The notes below the pieces were generated by a model. That model saw nothing but the letters and a program-made list of their open reading frames with translations. It was not told the origin of the DNA and searched no databases. Shown here piece after piece: positions 1-6,178 of a stretch of 7,162 bases of DNA (its first letter is position 1; every line of letters begins with the position of its first letter). A program made the position numbers and the translations under genes. Location: assembly GCA_030536565.1 (NCBI GenBank), contig JAUNPT010000115.1, forward strand, positions 1 through 7,162. The letters run 5' to 3'. The stretch comes from Eubacteriales bacterium. GTDB lineage: Bacteria; Bacillota; Clostridia; Lachnospirales; Lachnospiraceae.

Positions 1-442
1 CATACTCTTTAGAATTAAATGTTGTATACTTGGTATCACTGCTGCCTTCAATCTTATAATCCGTTATATATCTTTTAACAGAACGATATGAATCCACATC
101 TTCCTGCAATGCATTCAGAAACTCCTCCTCTGTCTGCTTTCCCTTAAGTTCATCATCAAAAATAATTCTTGCTTGTTTTCCCAGCTCCCGTACCTTCTCA
201 TTACTTGTATCAGCATCATAATATGCTTTGGTAATCCTTGCATATAAAGTTACAATTTCCTTAGGCGACTCCGGGTAGTTTTCTTCTATATCTCTTGTCG
301 TAAGAGCAGCCAGCTCTGTATTATTAGCTGCCCGCTGTGTAGCATCCTGCGGTAAAGTCCTATTAGCAAGATAATAATAATATCCAAGTGCAGCTGCCGC
401 TAAAATAGAAATCACTAAAATATTTTTTAAATTTTTCTTCAC
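1..442 (-). CDS. Small N-terminally anchored protein, DUF6715-like (3' end outside window)
   Basis: Reading down from a GTG at 442-440 gives 147 uninterrupted codons that run off the window edge, so the C-terminus is missing. The GTG start is supported by a near-perfect Shine-Dalgarno at 448-456. The product begins with a short Lys/Asn stretch, then a hydrophobic segment (about residues 8-25, ending in four consecutive tyrosines), then a long polar, Glu/Lys-rich, probably helical domain. This fits an uncleaved signal anchor with the soluble domain outside the membrane; I see no lipobox cysteine. The overall look resembles DUF6715 proteins of Lachnospiraceae, whose function is unknown; that assignment is from memory and tentative. 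It lies 25 nt after the rnz stop with no terminator between them, so the two are probably cotranscribed. The gene itself is well supported, the family name less so. Confidence 0.75.
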   Translation of the reverse strand, partial: MKKNLKNILVISILAAAALGYYYYLANRTLPQDATQRAANNTELAALTTRDIEENYPESPKEIVTLYARITKAYYDADTSNEKVRELGKQARIIFDDELKGKQTEEEFLNALQEDVDSYRSVKRYITDYKIEGSSDTKYTTFNSKEY

Positions 443-447
443 AACCG

Positions 448-456
448 CACCTCCTT
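448..456 (-). promoter_or_regulatory. Strong ribosome binding site for the GTG-start gene
   Basis: On the minus strand the bases AAGGAGGTG lie 5 nt before the GTG at 442. This is nearly the full complement of the 16S rRNA 3' end. It decides the non-ATG start of the anchored protein and predicts efficient translation. Confidence 0.85.
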
Positions 457-467
457 AACCCAGTTCA

Positions 468-1376
468 CTAATCCTCAAACTTTAACTCAATACTCTGTCC
501 ATCAACAGCTGCACACACATTAGAATAAATTCCCTTTATACTATCCACATAATCTCTTGGTCTGACTAACGAAGGACTGTAATGTGTCAGCCACATCTGC
601 CCTACAGAGGCCTCTCTTGCAATATTGGCTGCCTCAGCAAAAGTCATATGTTTATATTCTTTAGCTTTATTCTCCTTGCCGCTTTCTCCATACATGCCCT
701 CACAAATAAATAAATCTGAGCACTTTGCATTATCAGTTATAGATTTCACCGGCCTTGAATCAGTACAATAAGTTACCTTCAGTCCCTTTCTTGGTTCACC
801 CATAACCATATCGGGTGTAAATACAGTACCATTAATTTCAACCTCTGCTCCATGCTGAAGCTTATTCCACATATTACATGGGATTGCTAAAGACTTAGCC
901 TTTTGGACATCAAACTTTCCAATTCGCGGAATATTTATAGAATACCCATAACAGGTGACTGCATGATTTACCCTGAATGCATCTATTTCATAACCATTAA
1001 TTGATATATGCTCCTGCTGCTCTGACAGTTCAATCATTCTGATTTCAAATGGAAGCTCAGGCGCAATCACTCTCAGTGCTGAAACCACCCGGTTAAGCCC
1101 CTTTGGGCCAATAAGAGTAATCGGTTCCTTTCTATCTGAGTTTCCAATTGTAAGAAGAAGCCCCGGTAAACCACTTATATGGTCTGCGTGATAATGAGTA
1201 AAACAGATTATATCTATAGGATTAAAGCTCCAGCCTTTTTCCTTAATTGCAATCTGTGTTCCCTCTCCGCAATCAATCAAAAGACTGCTTCCATTATACC
1301 TTGCCATCATAGATGTAAGCCATCTTCCTGGAAGCGGCATCATCCCACTGGTTCCTAACAAACAAATATCTAACAT
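468..1376 (-). CDS. rnz: Ribonuclease Z (tRNA 3' endonuclease)
   Basis: This 302-residue metallo-beta-lactamase-fold enzyme belongs to the RNase Z family, which cleaves tRNA precursors 3' of the discriminator base so that CCA can be added or exposed. The family's metal ligands are all visible: the THYHADH motif (His61, His63, Asp65, His66), His138, Asp206 in a YCTDSRP context, and His265 in LTHYSP. His243 in KHMT corresponds to the conserved late histidine. The length is usual for the short bacterial form. The N-terminus reads GTSGMMPLP rather than the commoner pattern ending in RN, and the tRNA-gripping arm around residues 163-180 contains AIPCNMW where many homologues have a Gly-Pro pair. 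I believe this is a clostridial variant. The ribosome binding site before the ATG is weak (GGTAGG). It follows rimI after 79 nt that include a possible promoter. Other MBL hydrolases are a less likely identity. Confidence 0.93.
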   Translation of the reverse strand: MLDICLLGTSGMMPLPGRWLTSMMARYNGSSLLIDCGEGTQIAIKEKGWSFNPIDIICFTHYHADHISGLPGLLLTIGNSDRKEPITLIGPKGLNRVVSALRVIAPELPFEIRMIELSEQQEHISINGYEIDAFRVNHAVTCYGYSINIPRIGKFDVQKAKSLAIPCNMWNKLQHGAEVEINGTVFTPDMVMGEPRKGLKVTYCTDSRPVKSITDNAKCSDLFICEGMYGESGKENKAKEYKHMTFAEAANIAREASVGQMWLTHYSPSLVRPRDYVDSIKGIYSNVCAAVDGQSIELKFED

Positions 1377-1425
1377 AAATACCTACCAAATTCTTAAAAC
1401 ACTGTATCAATTAACTTTTTTAATA

Positions 1426-1431
1426 ATTATA
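1426..1431 (-). promoter_or_regulatory. Possible -10 element upstream of rnz
   Basis: A perfect TATAAT on the minus strand lies 50 nt before the rnz start, in the 79 nt between rimI and rnz. No convincing -35 sits 16-18 bp upstream, and the surroundings are very AT-rich, so chance is a real possibility. If used, it would let rnz be expressed separately from the tsaE-tsaB-rimI run. Confidence 0.3.
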
Positions 1432-1455
1432 CACCATATAAATAATATAATCTAG

Positions 1456-1908
1456 CTAAACATACATCTTAGACATAACAACTGCATTTTCTACTGGACG
1501 TTCATAAAAATTCCTGCGAAGCCCGATATCTTTGTAACCCATTTTCTCGTAAAGATGTCTTGCTGCCACATTGCTTTCACGCACTTCCAGAAAAAAAGTT
1601 TCTACATCTTTTTCTCTGCCCGCCTTTTCCATGGCTTCCATAAGCAGTATTCCCACACCGCACCGGCGAAATTCCTCTGCCACTGCCATATTAGTAATAT
1701 TACCCTCTCCCAGAACAGTCCAAAGTCCGCAATATCCAGCTATTATCCCATCAGCTTCCGCAACCAGATATATATTCTCCAGTGTTGTGCAGGCATCAGT
1801 AAAAGATTTTTCCGACCATGGAATCGAAAAAATATTCTTCTCAATTGCCGCAACCTTCGGCGTATCTTCCCTTTTCATTGGTCTAACTGTAAATATACGA
1901 TTATTCAT
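1456..1908 (-). CDS. rimI: RimI-type ribosomal protein N-acetyltransferase
   Basis: This is a 150-residue GNAT-fold N-alpha-acetyltransferase of the RimI family. In enterobacteria RimI acetylates the N-terminal alanine of ribosomal protein S18 using acetyl-CoA. The acetyl-CoA pyrophosphate-binding motif appears as R-R-C-G-V-G (81-86) after the beta4 segment ITNMAV. The stretch LEVRESNVAARHLYEKMGY (107-125) is the family signature. Glu108 and Tyr120 occupy the places of the catalytic acid and base known from Salmonella RimI, and the C-terminal RRNFYE/ENAVVMSK is also typical. The N-terminal strand FTVRPM supports the ATG at 1908. That ATG overlaps the end of tsaB by 8 nt and has only a weak ribosome binding site, which suggests translational coupling. 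Adjacency to tsaB is common in Firmicutes. The substrate in this organism could be broader than S18. Confidence 0.92.
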   Translation of the reverse strand: MNNRIFTVRPMKREDTPKVAAIEKNIFSIPWSEKSFTDACTTLENIYLVAEADGIIAGYCGLWTVLGEGNITNMAVAEEFRRCGVGILLMEAMEKAGREKDVETFFLEVRESNVAARHLYEKMGYKDIGLRRNFYERPVENAVVMSKMYV

Positions 1909-2614
1909 TGTTTTTCATCTTCTCACTTAATTCCCGCTCTGCCTGCGATGGCCTAAGATAATCAGGTCTTAATGCATCTGCACTAACCACGTCGCCCTGA
2001 TTAATTCTTGAAATTGCTGCCATGGCAACTGATGCTGCTCTCTGCGTATTCATATGTGCTGGTGCAAAAAATGCCTTAACCTTGAGACTTTCCTTCAACA
2101 TATCTCCTGCTGCTGCAATTCCGTCTCCGACGAAAAATACAGGAACTGCCATTTCATTTAACATATCAGCAAGTTCTTCATAAGAAATAAGGCATTGATT
2201 TTTAACTCTCTTAAGATTTCCAGCCTCGTCAAATGTATACATTCCACAATACAAATGCCTTCTTTTAGCATCCATAATAGAACATACAAGCTTATCTGTG
2301 CCATACAGATTATATGCCAGTGCCTCAAGTGTCGGAACCGCTACCATATCCTTTCCTGTTGCAAGAGCCATTCCCTTGCCTGTTGCCGCTCCTATCCTTA
2401 AACCTGTAAATGAGCCTGGGCCTACAGAAACCGCATAATAATCAATAGTATTCACGTCTGTTTCCGTCATCTTACATATTTCATCGATCATAGGAAGGAG
2501 CGTCTGTGAATGCGTCTTCTTATAATTAATAGTATATTCTGCTGTGAGAATATCCTCAGTCATTATAGCGACTGATGCTGTCACTGCTGAACTTTCAATT
2601 GCCAATAGCTTCAT
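1901..2614 (-). CDS. tsaB: tRNA t6A biosynthesis protein TsaB
   Basis: This 237-residue ASKHA-fold protein of the TsaB/YeaZ family is the non-catalytic partner of TsaD in making N6-threonylcarbamoyladenosine at tRNA position 37. In sequence order I see the opening strand MKLLAIESS, the helix with THSQ (34-37), the hallmark SVGPGSFTGLRIG (63-75), and the C-terminal RPDYLRPSQAERE (216-228). An in-frame ATG 22 codons further upstream exists, but those residues fall inside tsaE and do not resemble a TsaB N-terminus. The ATG at 2614 begins the conserved strand and has GGAGG 6 nt upstream. The gene overlaps tsaE by 20 nt and rimI by 8 nt, a compact translationally coupled arrangement. TsaD, which TsaB needs, is not encoded in this window. 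Confidence 0.95.
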   Translation of the reverse strand: MKLLAIESSAVTASVAIMTEDILTAEYTINYKKTHSQTLLPMIDEICKMTETDVNTIDYYAVSVGPGSFTGLRIGAATGKGMALATGKDMVAVPTLEALAYNLYGTDKLVCSIMDAKRRHLYCGMYTFDEAGNLKRVKNQCLISYEELADMLNEMAVPVFFVGDGIAAAGDMLKESLKVKAFFAPAHMNTQRAASVAMAAISRINQGDVVSADALRPDYLRPSQAERELSEKMKNNE

Positions 2615-3080
2615 ACTGTCCCTCCATTTCAGACTTAGATGTATCCACTGTAATACTGCGATAATCAAATCCTTTTTCAAGATTTTTGCTTATGGTTATA
2701 TATACCGTATTATCTGGAAGCAGCTCCTTAATTAAGTTGCCCCATTCCACAAGGCACACTCCATCAGAGAAGAAGTATTCCTCATAACCTATTTCGTCCA
2801 TTTCAGACACATCACCAATTCTGTACACATCAAAATGATACAGCGGTATTCTGCCCTCCGTATATTCCTGCACTATAGTAAATGTCGGACTGCTTATTGG
2901 CTCAGTAATATCAAGTCCCTTTGCAAAGCCCTGTGTAAACACTGTTTTACCAACACCCAAATCGCCCTCTAAGCAAAAAATCTGTCCAGCCTTGGCCGAC
3001 CTTCCCATATCAAATCCTGCTTTAAATGTTTCATCAGCTTTAAATGTTTCTATATTAAGTGGATACTCTGTTTCTTTCAT
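2595..3080 (-). CDS. tsaE: tRNA t6A biosynthesis ATPase TsaE
   Basis: This 161-residue P-loop ATPase of the TsaE/YjeE family drives the TsaB-TsaD complex through its t6A catalytic cycle. The Walker A motif is GDLGVGKT (39-46). It is followed by SPTFTIVQEY (64-73) with the conserved Ser-Pro-Thr, then LYHFDVYR (80-87) with the metal-binding Asp84, and the VEWG motif (111-114) that is diagnostic for this family. The length matches the usual 140-160 residues. Near the N-terminus ETFKAD and ETFKAG repeat back to back, encoded by an 18-bp imperfect tandem repeat, so the first copy may be an insertion. The ATG lies 5 nt after the stop of the YcxB-like gene, with a poorly spaced AAAGG about 14 nt upstream, so translation probably relies on coupling. 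Its end overlaps tsaB by 20 nt. Confidence 0.95.
   Translation of the reverse strand: MKETEYPLNIETFKADETFKAGFDMGRSAKAGQIFCLEGDLGVGKTVFTQGFAKGLDITEPISSPTFTIVQEYTEGRIPLYHFDVYRIGDVSEMDEIGYEEYFFSDGVCLVEWGNLIKELLPDNTVYITISKNLEKGFDYRSITVDTSKSEMEGQYEAIGN
2621..2625 (-). promoter_or_regulatory. Ribosome binding site fixing the tsaB start
   Basis: GGAGG on the minus strand lies 6 nt before the ATG at 2614, inside the tsaE coding sequence. It favours this start over the in-frame ATG at 2680, which lies 66 nt further upstream. Confidence 0.8.
3019..3050. repeat. Short tandem repeat inside tsaE
   Basis: The 14-base string GCTTTAAATGTTTC occurs twice, at 3019-3032 and 3037-3050, with an 18-bp period. 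It keeps the tsaE frame and adds six residues between the start and the Walker A motif. Confidence 0.85.
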
Positions 3081-3085
3081 ATTCT

Positions 3086-3643
3086 CTATCTATTCCTTTC
3101 AACAGCCCTGTTAACCTTATCCATATTAACCTTTACCTGAAAAGGCTTCAGCTTTTTTCCTGCTATCTGGACAAACCTTTCTGTCTGGGCTCCCATATCC
3201 TTTATAGGAATAATATTTGCACGGACAGCTGTAAGATACATTACCATAGATTTTCCCGTAAACTTAATCTTAAATATATCCTCCCACAGCAAATCCTCAG
3301 TAATATCGCCCTGTTTAAGCACAATCTTATCCTCTGTCACTATATATTTCACAGGCTCTTTAAGTGCCTGAACTGTCTTCATCTGCTGCTTAACCTTCAG
3401 CTTCATGCTTATTGGCGTATATACAGTAAACATAAAACCAAAAAGAAGCATCATAAGCTTATAGGAAATATTTACGCTGTCATTCGTTACAGTCAGCGCA
3501 AATATAATCAAAGCAATAATTCCAAATACCAGCCCTGCAATTCCGCTAAAGCTGTGATAATTATGATAAATTTTGAAATCCATCAAATCCTTTTCCCTGA
3601 CGCAGCTTTCAAACTCCACTTTCATCTGCTCATTTTCCTTCAT
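3086..3643 (-). CDS. YcxB-like two-helix membrane protein, function unknown
   Basis: This 185-residue protein has a charged N-terminal stretch (1-30), two hydrophobic helices (about 33-52 and 61-80), and a basic linker. It then has a cytoplasmic domain (about 95-165) with the pattern Tyr-x-x-x-Glu-Asp, a Gly turn, Trp-Glu-Asp-Ile and IIPIKD, which is typical of the YcxB-like C-terminal domain. No biochemical role is known for that domain and none can be deduced here. I chose the ATG at 3643 because GAGGA lies 5 nt upstream of it. The ATG at 3655 would add four residues but lacks a ribosome binding site. The gene is first in a tight run with tsaE (5 nt gap), tsaB and rimI. I find no convincing promoter before it, so it may be read through from tex, with control in the structured leader at 3655-3717. 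Confidence 0.8.
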   Translation of the reverse strand: MKENEQMKVEFESCVREKDLMDFKIYHNYHSFSGIAGLVFGIIALIIFALTVTNDSVNISYKLMMLLFGFMFTVYTPISMKLKVKQQMKTVQALKEPVKYIVTEDKIVLKQGDITEDLLWEDIFKIKFTGKSMVMYLTAVRANIIPIKDMGAQTERFVQIAGKKLKPFQVKVNMDKVNRAVERNR

Positions 3644-3654
3644 AATAATCCTCA

Positions 3655-3717
3655 TTTCTGAGCGGTCTGCCGCAAAAAAGCAAATAGCTATTTATTTTCG
3701 CTCAGAAACAAATAGCT
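3655..3717 (-). promoter_or_regulatory. Structured leader with competing or pseudoknotted stems
   Basis: On the minus strand, bases 3717-3706 pair with 3697-3686 to give a 12-bp AU-rich hairpin (one G-U pair) with the 8-nt loop CTGAGCGA. A TTTTTT run follows at 3679-3674. Seven loop bases (CTGAGCG, 3705-3699) are fully complementary to CGCTCAG at 3664-3658. Including flanking bases, this is a perfect 10-bp inverted repeat, 3699-3708 with 3655-3664. The two pairings either exclude each other or form an H-type pseudoknot. A third small stem, GCGG/CCGC at 3673-3662, also overlaps the last partner. The element ends one base before the ribosome binding site of the YcxB-like gene. The pairing is plain in the sequence; a regulatory role is inference. 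A dispersed repeat element is an alternative. Confidence 0.5.
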
Positions 3718-3747
3718 TTGTAAATATGCAAAATCATCTCAACAGAA

Positions 3748-6027
3748 TTAATGCATAAATTTAGCAAGTCCGCTTAAGTTAAGTCCTTCGTTTTTCTTCT
3801 TTTTCGGTCTGTTGTTTTTTTGCTGCTTATTTGCATTGTTCTTATTAAACTGCTTATTTGCAGCCTCCTTCTCATCAAGAATCATTGAAAGTCCAATTCT
3901 TGCCTTAGGAATATCTACATCAATAACCCTTACATCTACAATATCACCAACGCTGACAACATCTAGTGGATGCTCAACTCGTCTGTCCCTTCTCATCTGA
4001 GAAATATGCACAAGTCCGTCCTGGTGAACGCCAATATCAACAAATGCACCAAAATCAATTACATTGCGGACTGTTCCCTTTAAAATCATTCCCGGTGTCA
4101 AATCCTTCATATCAAGAACGTCTTTTCTTAAGATTGGCTTAGGCATCTCATCTCTAGGGTCTCTGCCTGGTTTTTCCAATTCCTTGATAATATCCTCCAG
4201 CGTAATCTCTCCAATACCCAGTTCTTTTGCAGTCTCAGAAATATCTAAAACCTTACTTCTAAGTCCAATAAGCTCTCCAGAGGTAATTGAATTAATATCA
4301 TAACCCATAAGCTTTAAAAGCTTAGCTGCTGCATCATAGGTTTCGGGATGAACACTTGTGGCGTCAAGAGGATTATCTCCACCTGTAATTCTCATAAAGC
4401 CAGCACACTGCTCAAATGCCTTAGGCCCTAACTTGGCAACCTTTAACAGCTGTTTTCTGTTAGTAAATCTTCCATTATTTTCGCGGTAATCAACGATATT
4501 CTTTGCAACTGCCTTAGAAACACCTGAAATATATTCAAGAAGTGATGCTGATGCAGTATTTAAATCTACACCTACTTTATTAACACTGTCTTCAACTACA
4601 CCAGTAAGTGTTTCTCCCAGCTTCTTCTGATTCATATCATGCTGATACTGTCCAACACCGATTGACTTAGGGTCAATCTTAACTAATTCTGCCAATGGGT
4701 CCTGAACTCGTCTTGCAATTGAAACTGCGCTTCTCTGTGCTACATCAAAATCTGGGAACTCCTCTGTAGCCAGCTTACTTGCTGAGTACACTGATGCTCC
4801 TGCCTCATTTGTAATAACGTAATCAACGCCTGTCATGTTCATCTCTTTAATCATATCTGCGATAATCTTTTCTGATTCTCTTGACGCAGTTCCGTTACCA
4901 CAGGAAATCAAAGTAACACCATACTTATCAATAAGCTTCTTAACTGCTGCCTTAGACTCCTCAACCTTATTATGTGGTTCTGTTGGATAAATCACCTTAG
5001 TGTCAAGAACCTTACCAGTTGGGTCTACTACTGCAAGCTTGCAGCCTGTACGGAACGCAGGATCCCAGCCAAGAACAGTTTTTCCAGCAATTGGCGGCTG
5101 CAAAAGAAGCTGCTCCAGATTTTTACCAAATACTTTAATTGCTCCGCTTTCAGCATCTTCAGTCAGACTGCTTCTTACTTCTCTTTCAATGGCAGGTGCA
5201 ATAAGTCTGTTATATGCGTCCTCTATTACCGTCTTTAAACTGTCTGTTGTATATGGATTATCACTGGTAATAATCTGTTTCTCAAGATATCTTAACACTC
5301 TGTCTACTGGCGCTTCTACCTTGACTGTAAGGAACTTCTCTGACTCACCTCTGTTAATTGCAAGTATTCTGTGTCCAGGAATTGTAGACAATGCTTCATT
5401 ATAATCATAATAATTCTCGTATACAGATTCCGCTTTCTCGTCCTTAGCCGTTACTATAAGCTTTCCTTCCTTCATTGTAATATCACGGATATAGGTACGG
5501 TAATCCGCAACATCTGAAATCTGTTCTGCAATAATATCAAGGGCGCCTGCAACAGCTTCTTCGGCACTCTTTACTTCCCTGCCTTCTTCCTCGGAAATGT
5601 ATTTTGCTGCCTCTACAGTTAAATCTGCTTCTGCATTCTGTGCCATAATATATTCAGCCAGTGGCTCAAGCCCTTTTTCCTTGGCAATAGTAGCACGTGT
5701 TCTTCTCTTTTGCTTATATGGTCTGTATAAATCTTCTACTAAAACCATGGTTTCAGCAGCCATAATCTGTACCTTTAATTCATCTGTCAGTTTCCCCTGT
5801 TCCTCTATACTTGAAAGAACCTGTGTCTTACGGTCTTCCAGATTTCTAAGATATCTAAGTCTCTCATCAAGATTACGAAGCTGTTCATCATCAAGTGAAC
5901 CTGTAACTTCCTTTCTATATCGTGCAATGAATGGGATTGTGCACCCCTCATCAATCAGCTTAACTGCTGCATCAACCTGTGATGGTTTAATACCCAGTTC
6001 TTCTGCTATCTTCTTTGTTATCTCCAT
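3748..6027 (-). CDS. tex: Tex-family S1 RNA-binding protein
   Basis: This 759-residue protein belongs to the Tex family, bacterial relatives of eukaryotic Spt6 that bind nucleic acid and are linked to transcription and RNA handling. The typical domains appear in order. A helical N-terminal region (1-190) contains IPFIARYRKE and LYRPYKQKRRTRA. A YqgF/RNase H-like domain (about 316-450) starts at LGWDPAFRTGCK. Helix-hairpin-helix repeats (about 485-560) include LLEYISGVSKAVAKNIV and LLKVAKLGPKAFEQCAGF. The C-terminal S1 domain (about 645-715) contains GTVRNVIDFGAFVDIG and GLVHISQM. After S1 comes a Lys/Asn/Gln-rich low-complexity tail (722-746), which probably adds non-specific RNA affinity. 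The ATG has GGAGA 6 nt upstream. The gene has its own strong promoter and sits behind a terminator, so it starts a transcription unit. I see no terminator directly after its stop. Confidence 0.96.
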   Translation of the reverse strand: MEITKKIAEELGIKPSQVDAAVKLIDEGCTIPFIARYRKEVTGSLDDEQLRNLDERLRYLRNLEDRKTQVLSSIEEQGKLTDELKVQIMAAETMVLVEDLYRPYKQKRRTRATIAKEKGLEPLAEYIMAQNAEADLTVEAAKYISEEEGREVKSAEEAVAGALDIIAEQISDVADYRTYIRDITMKEGKLIVTAKDEKAESVYENYYDYNEALSTIPGHRILAINRGESEKFLTVKVEAPVDRVLRYLEKQIITSDNPYTTDSLKTVIEDAYNRLIAPAIEREVRSSLTEDAESGAIKVFGKNLEQLLLQPPIAGKTVLGWDPAFRTGCKLAVVDPTGKVLDTKVIYPTEPHNKVEESKAAVKKLIDKYGVTLISCGNGTASRESEKIIADMIKEMNMTGVDYVITNEAGASVYSASKLATEEFPDFDVAQRSAVSIARRVQDPLAELVKIDPKSIGVGQYQHDMNQKKLGETLTGVVEDSVNKVGVDLNTASASLLEYISGVSKAVAKNIVDYRENNGRFTNRKQLLKVAKLGPKAFEQCAGFMRITGGDNPLDATSVHPETYDAAAKLLKLMGYDINSITSGELIGLRSKVLDISETAKELGIGEITLEDIIKELEKPGRDPRDEMPKPILRKDVLDMKDLTPGMILKGTVRNVIDFGAFVDIGVHQDGLVHISQMRRDRRVEHPLDVVSVGDIVDVRVIDVDIPKARIGLSMILDEKEAANKQFNKNNANKQQKNNRPKKKKNEGLNLSGLAKFMH

Positions 6028-6043
6028 TATGTTTCTCCAATCC

Positions 6044-6095
6044 TGCTCACGTCATTTCCTAAGATGAGCATCCATTTAAACTGCACAACGCAGTT
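6044..6095 (-). other. Two small hairpins in the tex leader
   Basis: AACTGC and GCAGTT at 6079-6095 form a 6-bp stem with a 5-nt loop, almost at the predicted 5' end of the tex transcript. TGCTCA and TGAGCA at 6044-6070 form a second 6-bp stem with a 15-nt loop that ends about 5 nt before the ribosome binding site at 6034-6038. They may stabilise or tune the mRNA. Stems of this length can also arise by chance. Confidence 0.35.
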
Positions 6096-6101
6096 ACTGA
6101 A

Positions 6102-6130
6102 ATTATAGCAATGTCCGACAAGATTATCAA
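6102..6130 (-). promoter_or_regulatory. SigA-type promoter of tex
   Basis: On the minus strand TTGATA (6130-6125) is followed by a 17-bp spacer and TATAAT (6107-6102), with a TG one base before the -10 (extended -10). This is close to consensus. Transcription would begin near 6095, giving a leader of about 68 nt before the tex ATG. Confidence 0.82.
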
Positions 6131-6136
6131 GTAGGC

Positions 6137-6176
6137 AAAAAACCAGCGCCTGCAATAATTGCTGGCGCTGGTTTTT
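6137..6176 (-). terminator. Rho-independent terminator after the DUF2500-like gene
   Basis: A perfect 13-bp stem (6138-6150 with 6164-6176) has a GC-rich core, CCAGCGCC/GGCGCTGG, and a 13-nt loop that can add four more pairs. The minus strand ends in six T. It starts two bases after the stop of the upstream gene and lies just before the tex promoter, separating two transcription units. A T run on the plus side too would allow bidirectional use, but I see no plus-strand gene to end. Confidence 0.92.
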
Positions 6177-6178
6177 AA

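Noticed and set aside
1555..1956. Two overlapping plus-strand frames opposite rimI
   Set aside because: Both are shadows of the conserved RimI coding sequence, with no ribosome binding site and no family resemblance.
2615..2680. An upstream in-frame start that would extend TsaB by 22 residues
   Set aside because: The extension lies entirely within tsaE coding sequence, does not resemble TsaB, and the internal ATG has a well-placed GGAGG and begins the conserved first strand.
3059..3661. A plus-strand open frame of 200 codons opposite the YcxB-like gene
   Set aside because: It is exactly antisense to a better-supported gene with two membrane helices and a recognisable domain. Its product is rich in His, Tyr and Leu in the way antisense frames of AT-rich genes are.
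3674..3717. The 12-bp hairpin plus T6 as a plain terminator of tex
   Set aside because: The stem is mostly A-U and is separated from the T run by several bases, so it would be weak. The loop complementarity to the downstream segment points to something more than simple termination, so I listed it as a leader structure.
3709..3747. A promoter for the YcxB-like/tsaE/tsaB/rimI run between tex and the leader element
   Set aside because: TTGAGA and TTTACA resemble -35 boxes, but no acceptable -10 lies at 16-18 bp from either.
5000..5404. A plus-strand open frame of 134 codons within tex
   Set aside because: It lies antisense to conserved tex codons, has no ribosome binding site or recognisable domain, and its composition is what antisense translation of tex would give. 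The same applies to other plus-strand frames in tex, such as 5597-6067.
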